DNA of 26,434 bases, from contig JANNHP010000020.1 in NCBI GenBank assembly GCA_031404455.1, forward strand, positions 1 to 26,434. The letters are read 5' to 3'. Shown one piece after another: positions 1 through 8,177 of this stretch (its first letter is position 1; every line of letters begins with the position of its first letter). The notes beneath the pieces were generated by a model. The model was given only the letters and a program-made list of their open reading frames with translations. It did no database searches and had not been told where the DNA came from. Both the position numbers and the translations under genes were made by a program. This DNA comes from JANNHP01 sp031404455. GTDB lineage: Bacteria; Planctomycetota; JAJSAM01; JAJVHW01.

Positions 1-513
1 GCCCTCGACGAAGAGCGTGCCGATGAGCGTCTCCACGGCCTTGCCCGTCATGTCGAGGTCGTAGGTGAAACGCGCGGTGAGGTTGCCCATGCCGACGCGC
101 GCGAGCGTGCTCTCGTCGTGCTCGGTGAGACGCGCGAAGAGCCGGGCCGCGAGCGCGAGGCGCACGCGCTCGGCGATCGACCCGCTGAGCACCTCTTGCG
201 CGAACGCGAGGAGCCCCTTCAGGATCGTCAGCGCGACGAGTGCCACGAGGACGAAGCCGAGCGCGCGGACGCGGTCGTCCGCGGCGAATTCCTCGACCCA
301 CGCGGCGAGGCGCCGTCCGAGCGATCCGAGGAGCGACAGGTCGTCGACGAGGCGCGCGACGCCGTCGTCGGTGAAGAGCAGCCTCAGGATCGGCACCAGG
401 GCGCCGATCGTGCCGACGGAGAGTGCGCCCACGACCGCCGCGAGCGCGGCGGACGCGGCGATGGCGGCCCGGTGGGGCGCGAGGAGGCGGAGGACCCGGC
501 GAAGCGTCGGCAT
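1..513 (-). CDS. MsbA-like ABC exporter, N-terminal part (cut by window edge)
   Basis: Reading the minus strand from the ATG at 513 gives 171 codons, open to the window edge, starting MPTLRRVLRLLAPHRAAIAA. Two hydrophobic segments are visible, about residues 17-45 and 84-105. They are followed by a cytoplasmic-loop-like stretch (SGSIAERVRLALAARLFARL, then a GMGNLTARFTYDLD motif) typical of the transmembrane domain of type IV ABC half-exporters such as MsbA. The nucleotide-binding domain lies outside the window. A GAGGAG ribosome site sits about 8 nt before the ATG. The gene is divergent from an LptF/LptG-type permease with a 102-nt gap, so a role in lipid A or LPS-like lipid export is plausible. 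That role is inferred from the neighbour and family, since the ATPase half cannot be seen. The long plus-strand frame over this stretch is an antisense shadow. Confidence 0.8.
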   Translation of the reverse strand, partial: MPTLRRVLRLLAPHRAAIAASAALAAVVGALSVGTIGALVPILRLLFTDDGVARLVDDLSLLGSLGRRLAAWVEEFAADDRVRALGFVLVALVALTILKGLLAFAQEVLSGSIAERVRLALAARLFARLTEHDESTLARVGMGNLTARFTYDLDMTGKAVETLIGTLFVEG

Positions 514-615
514 GCGGTCGTCTCCTCGTACTATCGCCGCCTTGCCGCGACGCCAGCGCTATCCGTCCGCAGACCCCGAAGGGCCGCGCCGGGCGATTCC
601 GGGGACCGCCCGCGC

Positions 616-1752
616 GTGAGGGGCGCCTTCGGCCTCCTCGACCGGTACGTGCTCAGGCGCTTCGTCGGCGCCTACGGGCTGTGCCTCTTCGGCTTCGTGA
701 CGCTCTTCCTCGTCGTGGACTTCTTCTCGCTCCTCGACAACGTGCTCGCGAGCGAGAAGGCGATCGAGAAGGCCGGGTACTCCCTCTGGCCGCTCGTCGG
801 CGAGTACTACCTGACGAAGCTGCCGCTGATCCTCACGACGGTCGGGCCCTTCCTCACGCTCTTCGCCGCGATCGCCACGCTCATCACGTTCGGCCGTCAC
901 AACGAGCTCACGCCCATGATCGCCGCGGGACGCAGCCACCACCGGGTGCTCGCGCCGGTCTACGCGTCGGCGGTGCTCGCGGTCTTCGCGCTCGTCGCGA
1001 CCGAGGAGTACGTGCTGCCGCAGGCGATGCAGAGGAACGACGCGATCGAGAACCTGATCAAGGGCGGCGACCGCGGCGACTCGCGCCGGCCGCCGCACAT
1101 CCGCGACTCGGAGACGGGCAACGCGTTCGCGGCGCGCACCTGGCTGCCGTCGCAGCGGCGGCTCGTCGACGTCCACGCGCCGGCGTACCGCGACCCGTCC
1201 GGGCGGCTGCCCGACGGCAAGTTCGACGCGGCGTCCGTCGCCTGGCGCATCCACCCCGAGACGCGCGAGATCGGCTGGTTCCCGGTGGACGGGACGCTGA
1301 CTCCCTTCGTCGGCGCGCACGACGGCGTTCTGCCCGACCCGGTGCGGCTCCCGCCCGACCGGCCGATCGCGTTCAAGGTGGACCCGTCCGAGATCGATCT
1401 CCAGACCGAGGCGGGGGAGCCCGGCCTCTCGCGGACGGAGCTAGCGGCGCTGATCGCGCGCTACCCGCAGAAGAACGAGCTCCGGATGCAGCTCTACACG
1501 CGCACGACGCGGCCGATCTCCGGTCTCGTCCTCCTGCTGCTCGGCCTGCCGTTCGTCACGCGGCCGGGCCAGCGGACGATCGCCGCGGGGCTCGGCGTGG
1601 CGCTCGGGACGTGCGCGGTCTACGTGGGCGTGGACTTCTTCGCGCGGCAGATCGGCAACCGCGGCGAACTCGCGCCGCTCGTCGCAGCGGGTCTCGCGCC
1701 GTCGCTCTTCGGCGCGATCGGACTCGCGCGGATCGACCGCGTGTCGGGCTGA
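616..1752 (+). CDS. LptF/LptG-family LPS export permease (YjgP/YjgQ)
   Basis: 378 aa from a GTG start. The N-terminus (LLDRYVLRRFVGAYGLCLFG, then a long hydrophobic helix ending VDFFSLLDN) is the characteristic first helix of LptF/LptG. Further helices follow at about residues 70-98 and 113-137. A central periplasmic beta-rich domain (about 145-290) is followed by two to three C-terminal helices, including RPISGLVLLLLGLPFVTRPG. This is the family architecture: three helices, a periplasmic beta-jellyroll, three helices. LptF and LptG form the inner-membrane LptB2FG complex that extracts LPS for transport to the outer membrane. I cannot decide between LptF and LptG. I chose GTG at 616 because everything upstream in frame is antisense to the ABC exporter and the N-terminus then matches the family. 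No strong ribosome site is visible. Only 16 nt separate its stop from the convergent metallopeptidase stop. Confidence 0.88.
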   Translation: MRGAFGLLDRYVLRRFVGAYGLCLFGFVTLFLVVDFFSLLDNVLASEKAIEKAGYSLWPLVGEYYLTKLPLILTTVGPFLTLFAAIATLITFGRHNELTPMIAAGRSHHRVLAPVYASAVLAVFALVATEEYVLPQAMQRNDAIENLIKGGDRGDSRRPPHIRDSETGNAFAARTWLPSQRRLVDVHAPAYRDPSGRLPDGKFDAASVAWRIHPETREIGWFPVDGTLTPFVGAHDGVLPDPVRLPPDRPIAFKVDPSEIDLQTEAGEPGLSRTELAALIARYPQKNELRMQLYTRTTRPISGLVLLLLGLPFVTRPGQRTIAAGLGVALGTCAVYVGVDFFARQIGNRGELAPLVAAGLAPSLFGAIGLARIDRVSG

Positions 1753-1768
1753 TCGTCCGAGGCGCGCG

Positions 1769-4702
1769 TCAGAGCTTCAGCGTCGCGATCCACTCCTTGA
1801 ACCGGCGGTCGAGCTCCTCGGCGGAGCCGAAGCCCAGCGCTTTCCAGCCGGGCGGCGTGACGTCGCCCTCGTACACGTCGCGCATGTACTCGACGAAGCG
1901 CGCCCGCGAGTTCGGTCCGCAGGCGTTGCGCAGGAAGAAGACGAGCGATCCCGACTGCTCGTAGAAGACGTTCATCGGCGAGAGCTTGTACGTCCAGCGC
2001 GAGCGCGGGAGCTGGACCGTGTACTTCGGCGTCGGTTCGAGGCTGCGGAACGACTGGTAGTCGAACTCGACGAGGTCCGCCGTCTCGAAGAGCTGGTCCG
2101 AGCGCGCGAGTTGTGCCGCGAGCGTCACCGAGAGAACCGACGGATCCTCGAACGTGAGGCCCCGCGCGTCGGCGTCGACGATCTGGTCCTCGACGAACCG
2201 CGCGAGCCCCTCGACCACCCAGTAGCCGCGCGAGCGCCCCGCGGCGCCCGAGCGCCCCGCGGTGGGCCCGATCCACCGGCCCTCGACGTAGTGGTGCGTC
2301 AGCTCGTGGGCGAGTGTCTTGAAGAGGTTCCGCGAGACCGACTCGGGTCCGCTCTTGCCCCCGGACTTCGGGCCGGCGGGGACGTAGAACCGCGACACGT
2401 TCTCCGCCGGGGAGTAGTACCCGAGCGTGTGCTCGATCATCCCCGTGGGGTCCCGCGCCTCGTCGACGTACTGCTCCTTCGTCGCGTGGAGCCGGACCTC
2501 GATGCGCTGATCGTCGGACGGCGCGCGCGCCGACGGCGCGACGCCGAGGAGTTCCTGCAGCCCGCGGATGGCCGCCTCGCCGCGCGAGAGGCACGGCCCG
2601 GCGATGTCCGCGGCGTCGGTGCGCGAGAAGAAGAGCAGGTTCGGCGTGCGGAAGGCGAGCACGGGGCCCTGCCACCGCGCGGCCTCGATCCGGCGTCGCG
2701 CCGGATCGTTCGGGGCGAGGAAGCGCGCGCCGGTGTCGAGCAGGAGCGGCGCCCACGTCCGCCACGACGGCAGCGGACGCCCGCGGACGTTCGCGGCGAA
2801 GCCGGGAGGGATGAAGCGGGTGAGCAGTTCGATGTCGGGGCCCGCGTCTTCCCTCTCGCTCACGAGGCGCGCGCCCAGCACCGTGCCCGCGGCGGGCAGA
2901 TCCCGTGCGAGGCACCACTCCATCGCCGCGCGGACGTCGCAGGCGACGGCGTCGAGCACGGGCGCCGCCTTCTTGCGCATCCCGTTCTTGCGCGGCTCCG
3001 CGAGCGCCGGGTCCTGCTTCGCTGCGATCTTCTTCGCGAGATCCGCGGCGCGCGCCTCGGCGATGCCCCAGGTCCTCGCCTCCTCGAGGTAGTCGGTCGC
3101 GAACGACGCGAGACTGAGCTCGAGCGCCTGCGCGATGAGGGCCTCGTAGCGCGGGATCTGCGCGCGCCCGAGGCGGGTCATGAGCGCGCGATGGACGTCG
3201 CGCTCGGAGGCGACGTACACGGTCTTGCCCTCCGACTCCGCGATCGCCACGTCCGCGAGGGGCACGACCTCCGAGCCGTCGCCCGCCTCGATGGCGACCT
3301 GGGACGCGCCGAGGTCGACGGTGACCTTGCCGGGCACCTGCCGTCCGTCGCGCAGGAGCACTCCGTCGCCGGGCACGGGCAGTCCCGACGGAAGCGGCGC
3401 CGTGGCCGTCCGGACGGGCGGCGTCGCGGCGGCGGCCGGCTCCGGCGATCGCGCCGGACGGTCCGGGTCGCCGAAGAGCGCGATCTCGCCGTCCGCGCCG
3501 CGCAGGAGGAAAAGCCCGTCTCCGGCGGGGATGGCCGGCTCGACCGGACGCGCGAACCCCGAAGGGAGAGTCCAGAGGACCGTCTTCGCGTCGAGGTCGT
3601 AGGCCCACGTCGCGGCGTAGAGGACGCCGCCGGCGATCGTCGGCCGCGACGGCGTCGCCTGTTGCGGCAGCGACGCGGCGCCGGCCAGGATCTCGAAGGT
3701 CGCATCCGCGCGGATGACGACGAGGTTGCCCGCGGCGTCGAAGGAGAACCCCTCGCTGCCCCGCGCGGCGGGGCGCGCGACGACGGGCAGGACCTCGTTG
3801 CGCCCCTTGTCGATCCGCACCGCGACCTGGCCGCAGAGGCCGCCCGGGGTCGTGAGCGGCGCGTTCGTCCAGAACATCCACGCGCCGGGCCGTTCGCTCT
3901 GCGGGGCGTCGAGGCGGATGGCGACGACGAAGGCGTTGGCGGCCGCACCCGCGTCCCTGAACTGCGCGACCGGCAGGTTCGGCTGGAGCTCTCCGCCGAG
4001 GATCGAACTGCCGCCGGCCGAGCAGCGCGAGAGCGGCCGCGCCTCGAAGCCGAGCCACTCGCCCGGGTAGCGCGGGTGCGGGCCCGCCGTCGCGGAGACG
4101 ACCGTCGCGTGGTCGGGATCGTGGAGCCCGACCGAGATGGGGAAACGTCCGCCGGACAAGGTCGTGAGCGCCTGGGGGCGCGGCCGGCCGGTCGCTGCGT
4201 CGTACGCCTCGTTCGCGGAGAAGACGAGGCCCGCGAACGGGGCGGGCGTGGAAAACCCCTTGTGCACGAACTGCCACGAACGGCTCAGGAACGAGCCGTT
4301 CCACTGGAAGGTCTCCGCGAGTCCCTGCGCCCCGACGTGGACGGCCCGGTCCGAGGCGGCGATCGTCGCCCAGTCCGAGGAGCACTGGATCCGCACGCTG
4401 CGGGCCCTGACCTCGCCCGTCGCGACGTCGACCGCGCTGACGACCTGCTGCCCGCCGCCCGCGCGCGTCACGAGGAACATCACGCCGCCGCGCACGACCG
4501 GCTCGCCGATCCACCCTGCGTCGAACTTCTTCTTCCAGAGAAGGACGGGTTCGTTGCGGATGGGCGCGCAGTCCACGGACGAACGGCGGCCCGCGTCGCC
4601 GCCCTCCATCACCCAGTCGTCGCCGGCGAGAGCCGCCCGCGAAGCGAGGATCGCCGCGAGCACGACGAACGGCCGCGCGTACGCGCGCAGCGTCGTCGTC
4701 AT
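1769..4702 (-). CDS. Exported PQQ-type beta-propeller / HExxH metallopeptidase-like protein
   Basis: 977 aa from the ATG at 4702. A GTG ten codons upstream is possible, but 4702 gives a clean signal peptide (MTTTLRAYARPFVVLAAILA, cleavage near ALA|GDD). Residues about 25-400 resemble PQQ/quinoprotein-type propeller blades: WVMEGGDAGRRSS, repeated VVRGGVMFLVT / GGVLYAATWAYDLDAKTVLW units and a DAATGRPRP turn. A middle part (about 440-700) includes a small beta-rich segment (LLRDGRQVPGKVTVD) and helical stretches. The C-terminal domain has a gluzincin-like site: HELTHH at 799-804 with a second glutamate at E831 (WVVEGLARFVED), as in peptidase MA-like domains. It is probably an exported zinc protease; the substrate is unknown. 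It may share transcription with the exported protein 73 nt upstream. Propeller and protease in one chain could mean substrate binding coupled to cleavage (inference). Confidence 0.75.
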   Translation of the reverse strand: MTTTLRAYARPFVVLAAILASRAALAGDDWVMEGGDAGRRSSVDCAPIRNEPVLLWKKKFDAGWIGEPVVRGGVMFLVTRAGGGQQVVSAVDVATGEVRARSVRIQCSSDWATIAASDRAVHVGAQGLAETFQWNGSFLSRSWQFVHKGFSTPAPFAGLVFSANEAYDAATGRPRPQALTTLSGGRFPISVGLHDPDHATVVSATAGPHPRYPGEWLGFEARPLSRCSAGGSSILGGELQPNLPVAQFRDAGAAANAFVVAIRLDAPQSERPGAWMFWTNAPLTTPGGLCGQVAVRIDKGRNEVLPVVARPAARGSEGFSFDAAGNLVVIRADATFEILAGAASLPQQATPSRPTIAGGVLYAATWAYDLDAKTVLWTLPSGFARPVEPAIPAGDGLFLLRGADGEIALFGDPDRPARSPEPAAAATPPVRTATAPLPSGLPVPGDGVLLRDGRQVPGKVTVDLGASQVAIEAGDGSEVVPLADVAIAESEGKTVYVASERDVHRALMTRLGRAQIPRYEALIAQALELSLASFATDYLEEARTWGIAEARAADLAKKIAAKQDPALAEPRKNGMRKKAAPVLDAVACDVRAAMEWCLARDLPAAGTVLGARLVSEREDAGPDIELLTRFIPPGFAANVRGRPLPSWRTWAPLLLDTGARFLAPNDPARRRIEAARWQGPVLAFRTPNLLFFSRTDAADIAGPCLSRGEAAIRGLQELLGVAPSARAPSDDQRIEVRLHATKEQYVDEARDPTGMIEHTLGYYSPAENVSRFYVPAGPKSGGKSGPESVSRNLFKTLAHELTHHYVEGRWIGPTAGRSGAAGRSRGYWVVEGLARFVEDQIVDADARGLTFEDPSVLSVTLAAQLARSDQLFETADLVEFDYQSFRSLEPTPKYTVQLPRSRWTYKLSPMNVFYEQSGSLVFFLRNACGPNSRARFVEYMRDVYEGDVTPPGWKALGFGSAEELDRRFKEWIATLKL

Positions 4703-4775
4703 CCTCGCAAGCGACCCGCCCCTACTCGTCACGGGGCGGAGTGTACGCGGCGCCGCGGCGGATCGCGACGGACGG

Positions 4776-5387
4776 CTAGTACGCCGCGCGACCGTGCATC
4801 CGCACGATCGAGAAGTCCTCGTCGCGCCACGACCACGTGTACACGCGGCCGACGCAGAGGAGCGGGTCCCACGCGGCCGAAACGCCGCCGACCGTGAGCT
4901 GCGCGTCGAGGTTGTCGTAGACCGGGCTCGAGTCCTCCATCGAGTACGTGTCGGCGAGGACGTTCGAGACGTCGGCGCCCGTGACGCCGTTGATCCGCAC
5001 GACGACCTGCCGGTCGGTCCAGCGGATCTTCGCGGTGAGCACGAGTCCGCTGCCGTCGAGCGCTTCCTGGGTCAGCGTCGCGCTCGTCGCGCCGGGGACG
5101 TACGCCGGGTCGTCGCCGAGCACGCCCGAGAAGTCGAAGAAGCCGACCGAGATGTCGAACGGCGTCGATGCGTCGAACGCCGCCGTGACCGCGGCGTCGG
5201 CGGGGATGCGCGCCTCGACGTGGACGCGGCCCTTGGCCGAGTCGGTGTCCTCGGCCCAGATCTCGTTGAAGTTGATGACCGTCTTCGTGCGCGAGCCGGC
5301 TTCGGCGTCGGCGGGCGCGCCGTGGAGCGCGGCGAACGCGATCGCGAGGGGCGCGGCGAGCAAGAGGGCGCGAGTCGTGGCGAGCAT
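4776..5387 (-). CDS. Exported protein of unknown function (203 aa)
   Basis: Starts at the ATG at 5387, with a good GGAGG ribosome site about 5 nt upstream. Any longer reading frame would run into the pseudouridine synthase gene. The N-terminus MLATTRALLLAAPLAIAFAA is a Sec signal peptide, probably cut near ADAEAG. The mature part is about 170 residues, Asp/Val/Ala-rich, without membrane helices or recognisable motifs. It alternates short beta-like stretches (KGRVHVEARIPADAAV, VLTAKIRWTDRQVVVRI) and looks like a single beta-sandwich-type domain. One cysteine (LLCVGR) lies near the C-terminus. I do not recognise a family. It lies between an RluA-type enzyme (61 nt upstream) and the exported metallopeptidase (73 nt downstream) on the same strand. 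It could be a partner or substrate of that protease, which is only a positional guess. Confidence 0.7.
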   Translation of the reverse strand: MLATTRALLLAAPLAIAFAALHGAPADAEAGSRTKTVINFNEIWAEDTDSAKGRVHVEARIPADAAVTAAFDASTPFDISVGFFDFSGVLGDDPAYVPGATSATLTQEALDGSGLVLTAKIRWTDRQVVVRINGVTGADVSNVLADTYSMEDSSPVYDNLDAQLTVGGVSAAWDPLLCVGRVYTWSWRDEDFSIVRMHGRAAY

Positions 5388-5448
5388 GGGGCCTCCGGGT
5401 CGAGCGGGTTCGTCGGGGAACGATTCCCTCTCGGCAGATCCCGGGGCG

Positions 5449-6429
5449 CTACGTGTGTCGAAATGCCGCGACGGCGCCGGCCATGTCGGGCGGCAGGTCA
5501 GCCTCGAAGACGATCTGCCGCCCGGTGACCGGATGACGGACCTCGAGCCGCGACGCGTGGAGCGCGCAGCGTGCGAGCACGGGCTCGGCGTCGCCCTCCC
5601 TGGCGAAGTGCGGACCGCGGCCTGCGTAGCGGGTGTCTGAGAGGAGCGGATGGCCGAGGTGCGCGGAATGGACACGGATCTGGTGCGTGCGTCCGGTCTC
5701 GGGGAAAAAGCGGACGAGCGCAGCGTCGCGCGACGGGAAGGTCTCCTCGACGCGCCACCGCGTGACGGCGTGGACGCCGCGCGCGTGGACCGAGTGCACG
5801 GGCCACGGCTCCTCGACCGTGCGGATCGCGGCGTCGATCACTCCCTCGCGCTCTGTCGGGATGCCGTGGACGAGCGCCAGGTACTCCTTCTTCACGCCGC
5901 GCGACTCGAACTGCAGCGACACGTCGGCCTTCCACGCGGGGCTGAACGCGACGAGGAGGCAGCCGGACGTGTCCTTGTCGATTCGGTGGCAGACGTGCGG
6001 CACGCGGTCTCTCGCGGGATCGTCGTGGTTGCGGTAGCGCGCGTGGAGCGCGGAGAGGAGGTTCGTGAGCTGGTGCCGCCCGACCGGGTGGACGATGATC
6101 CCCGCGCGCTTGTTCAGGCAGAGCAGCGCCTCGTCCTCGTAGAGCACGTCGATCGGCACGGCGGCGTAGTCGGGCGCCTCTTTCGCGTCGAGCAGGATGA
6201 CGACGGCGTCCTTCGCCGCGAGCTTCGTCGAGGCCTTGCGCACGGCGCCGTTCACCGAGATCCGGCTCTCGTCGATCAGCGTCTGCAGTTCGTTGCGGCT
6301 CTTCCACTCCACGCGCTTCACGAGGAACCGGTCGAGGCGCATGCCCTCCTCGGGGAGTTCCACGCGGAGGTCCCACGAAGTGCGGGGCTTGCTCAGGTCG
6401 GCGTACTTGCGGGGCTGGCGGGAGGACAT
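5449..6429 (-). CDS. RluA-family 23S rRNA-type pseudouridine synthase
   Basis: 326 aa from the ATG at 6429. Residues about 25-85 form an S4 RNA-binding domain (GMRLDRFLVKRVEWKSRNEL through SRISVNGAVRKAS). The catalytic domain follows with the family signature HRIDKDTSG at 148-156; D151 is the expected nucleophile. Downstream are the usual KKEYLALVHG and the ETGRTHQIRVHSAHLGHP segment that shapes the active site. Length and S4-plus-catalytic order match RluD/RluC-type enzymes, which isomerise uridines in large-subunit rRNA. The exact target site cannot be assigned. It is the first gene of a minus-strand series leading to the exported protein and metallopeptidase, and is divergent from an RNA methyltransferase, making this a small RNA-modification locus. 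No strong ribosome site is visible, and an 8-bp inverted repeat lies just upstream of the start. Confidence 0.93.
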   Translation of the reverse strand: MSSRQPRKYADLSKPRTSWDLRVELPEEGMRLDRFLVKRVEWKSRNELQTLIDESRISVNGAVRKASTKLAAKDAVVILLDAKEAPDYAAVPIDVLYEDEALLCLNKRAGIIVHPVGRHQLTNLLSALHARYRNHDDPARDRVPHVCHRIDKDTSGCLLVAFSPAWKADVSLQFESRGVKKEYLALVHGIPTEREGVIDAAIRTVEEPWPVHSVHARGVHAVTRWRVEETFPSRDAALVRFFPETGRTHQIRVHSAHLGHPLLSDTRYAGRGPHFAREGDAEPVLARCALHASRLEVRHPVTGRQIVFEADLPPDMAGAVAAFRHT

Positions 6430-6436
6430 GGGGTCG

Positions 6437-6458
6437 CGCGGATCATCGCCGATCCGCG
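6437..6458. repeat. 8-bp inverted repeat upstream of the pseudouridine synthase start
   Basis: CGCGGATC at 6437-6444 and its exact complement GATCCGCG at 6451-6458, separated by 6 nt, begin 8 nt before the minus-strand ATG at 6429. It could be a 5' UTR hairpin limiting ribosome access or an operator dyad in the divergent promoter region. A chance occurrence in GC-rich DNA is also possible. Confidence 0.35.
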
Positions 6459-6576
6459 GCGCCGCCCGTTGGATCCGACGCCGCTCACGGTCACGAACGG
6501 GCAGTTCAAGGCGCTGGTCTCGCTCGACGGCCAGTAGAAACGCGCCCGCCCCGGCGTCCCGGCGCAGGATACGCGC

Positions 6577-7344
6577 GTGACCGCAGCCGCCGTCGACCGC
6601 GCCCGCGAACTCCTGCGTGCGAAGAACCGCCGCGAGGAGGGTTCGTTCCTGGCCGAAGGACCGCACGTGGTGACCGACGCGCTCGACGCCGGGGCCGGGG
6701 TCCTCGCCGCGTTCGCGTCGCACGAATCGGCCGTGCGGCCGGAGATCGACGAACTGCTCGCCCGCGCCGACGCGGCGGGCGCCACGATCTACGTCGTCAC
6801 GGGCAGGGAACTGCTCTCCATCTGCGACACCGATACGCCGCAGGGGATCGTGGCGGTCGTGAAGACGCCGGAGCCGTCCGCGCGTCCGTTCGCGACGCCC
6901 GGCACGTGGCTCCTCCTCGACGAGGTGCAGGATCCCGGCAACGTCGGCACGCTGCTGCGCGCCGCCGAGGCGTTCGGGGCACGCGGCGCCCTCGCGACCA
7001 CCGGCACGGCCGACCTCTGGTCCGGCAAGGTCGTGCGCTCGGCGCAGGGAGCGCACTTCCGGCTGACGCTCCTCGCCGCGACGGCGGAACTGCTGGACGA
7101 GTTTGCGTCGGCGGGCGGCGCGGTCTGGGCCGCCTCGACCGGCGGCGAGAGCGTGTACGCGGCGCCCGCGCCGCCGGCACTCTGCGCGCTCGCACTCGGC
7201 AACGAGATCCGCGGCGTGTCGGAGCCGATCGCTGCGCGCGCCGCGCGGACCGTGAGCGTTCCGCAGCGGGGGCGTGCCGACAGCCTGAACGTGGCGATGG
7301 CGGGCTCGGTGCTGCTCTCGTGGATGACCGAGGTGAAGCGTTGA
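6577..7344 (+). CDS. TrmH/SpoU-family RNA 2'-O-methyltransferase
   Basis: 255 aa from a GTG start. The N-terminal part (about 1-95) has the substrate-binding fold seen in RlmB/TsnR-type enzymes (LLRAKNRREEGSFLAEGPHV, then DTPQGIVAVV). The SpoU catalytic domain carries all three motifs: DPGNVGTLLRAAEAFG at 119-134 (motif 1), LGNEIRGVSE at about 207-216 (motif 2) and SLNVAMAGSVLL at 236-247 (motif 3), which form the SAM-binding trefoil knot. The protein transfers methyl groups to a ribose in rRNA or tRNA; the target cannot be told from sequence. The gene overlaps the next one at TTGA (the TTG start at 7341 overlaps the TGA stop at 7342-7344), so it is probably translationally coupled to an ABC-2 transporter. 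It is divergent from the RluA-type gene across 147 nt. Confidence 0.92.
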   Translation: MTAAAVDRARELLRAKNRREEGSFLAEGPHVVTDALDAGAGVLAAFASHESAVRPEIDELLARADAAGATIYVVTGRELLSICDTDTPQGIVAVVKTPEPSARPFATPGTWLLLDEVQDPGNVGTLLRAAEAFGARGALATTGTADLWSGKVVRSAQGAHFRLTLLAATAELLDEFASAGGAVWAASTGGESVYAAPAPPALCALALGNEIRGVSEPIAARAARTVSVPQRGRADSLNVAMAGSVLLSWMTEVKR

Positions 7345-8177
7345 CCGACATCCCTGCCGTTCCCGAGTTGCCCCCGCCGCCTGCGGCGCCCGCGCCCGCC
7401 GGAACTCCGCCGCAGTACAGCGTCGTCGCCGAGAAGCTGACGAAGCTCTACGGCAAGAAGGCGGCGGTCGACGCAATCGACCTCACGGTCGCGCCGGGCG
7501 AGTTCTTCGGCATCCTCGGCCCCAACGGCGCGGGCAAGTCGACGACGATCAAGATGCTCTGCGGACTCGTGCGACCGACCAGCGGCCGCGCGATGGTGCT
7601 CGGCCACGACGTGCGCCACGAGCCCGTCGCGGTGAAGTCGAAGATCGGGATCATGCCGGAGGAGGTGAACACGTACGAGCGCCTCACCGCGCGCGAACTG
7701 CTCTCCTTCACCGGCCGCATGCACGGCCTCTCCCGCGCCGAGGCCGACGAGCGCACGAACCAGTTGCTCCGTCTCGTCGAGATCTCCGACGAGGACGCGC
7801 GCAAGATGATCGTGGACTACTCGATGGGCATGCGGAAGAAGACGGTCCTCGCCGCGGCACTCATCCACGGGCCGCGCGTGCTCTTCCTCGACGAGCCGTT
7901 CAACGGCATCGACGCCGTGACGACGCAGGCGCTGCGCGGCGTCTTGCAGAAGCTCACCGAGCGCGGCGTCACGATCTTCTTCAGCTCCCACGTGCTCGAG
8001 GTCGTCGAGAAGCTCTGCACGCGCATCGCGATCATCCACCAGGGACGCCTCCAGGTCGTCGGCACGCTGCCCGAGATCCGCGAGAAGACCGGTCACGCAG
8101 AGGGCGTGCCGCTCCAGGAGATCTTCATCAAGGTCGTCGGCGGCAACACCGAGCGCGGCGAGCTCTCGTGGACCTGA
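7341..8177 (+). CDS. ABC-2-type transporter ATP-binding protein
   Basis: 278 aa from a TTG start that overlaps the upstream stop codon. The first 25 residues are a Pro/Ala-rich, probably disordered extension. The ATPase domain follows: Walker A GPNGAGKST at 60-68, Walker B VLFLDEP at 180-186, D-loop FNGID, and the switch histidine in FFSSHVLEVVEKL. The signature loop reads YSMGMRKK (160-167) in place of LSGGQ. This is the degenerate form seen in single-subunit ABC-2 ATPases with YSKGM-like loops, so activity is still expected. It should power the permease encoded next (10-nt overlap), forming an exporter of unknown substrate. A drug, lipid or polysaccharide cargo cannot be inferred. Confidence 0.92.
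   Translation: MTDIPAVPELPPPPAAPAPAGTPPQYSVVAEKLTKLYGKKAAVDAIDLTVAPGEFFGILGPNGAGKSTTIKMLCGLVRPTSGRAMVLGHDVRHEPVAVKSKIGIMPEEVNTYERLTARELLSFTGRMHGLSRAEADERTNQLLRLVEISDEDARKMIVDYSMGMRKKTVLAAALIHGPRVLFLDEPFNGIDAVTTQALRGVLQKLTERGVTIFFSSHVLEVVEKLCTRIAIIHQGRLQVVGTLPEIREKTGHAEGVPLQEIFIKVVGGNTERGELSWT

Noticed and set aside
118..615. N-terminal extension of the LptF/LptG permease
   Set aside because: The extra 166 residues are highly charged and antisense to the MsbA-like gene. The family N-terminus begins right after the GTG at 616.
2111..4897. A 928-codon plus-strand frame opposite the metallopeptidase
   Set aside because: It mirrors the opposite strand's codons (Arg, Val, Glu and Asp-rich), with no signal peptide or motif. 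The minus-strand protein has clear domains.
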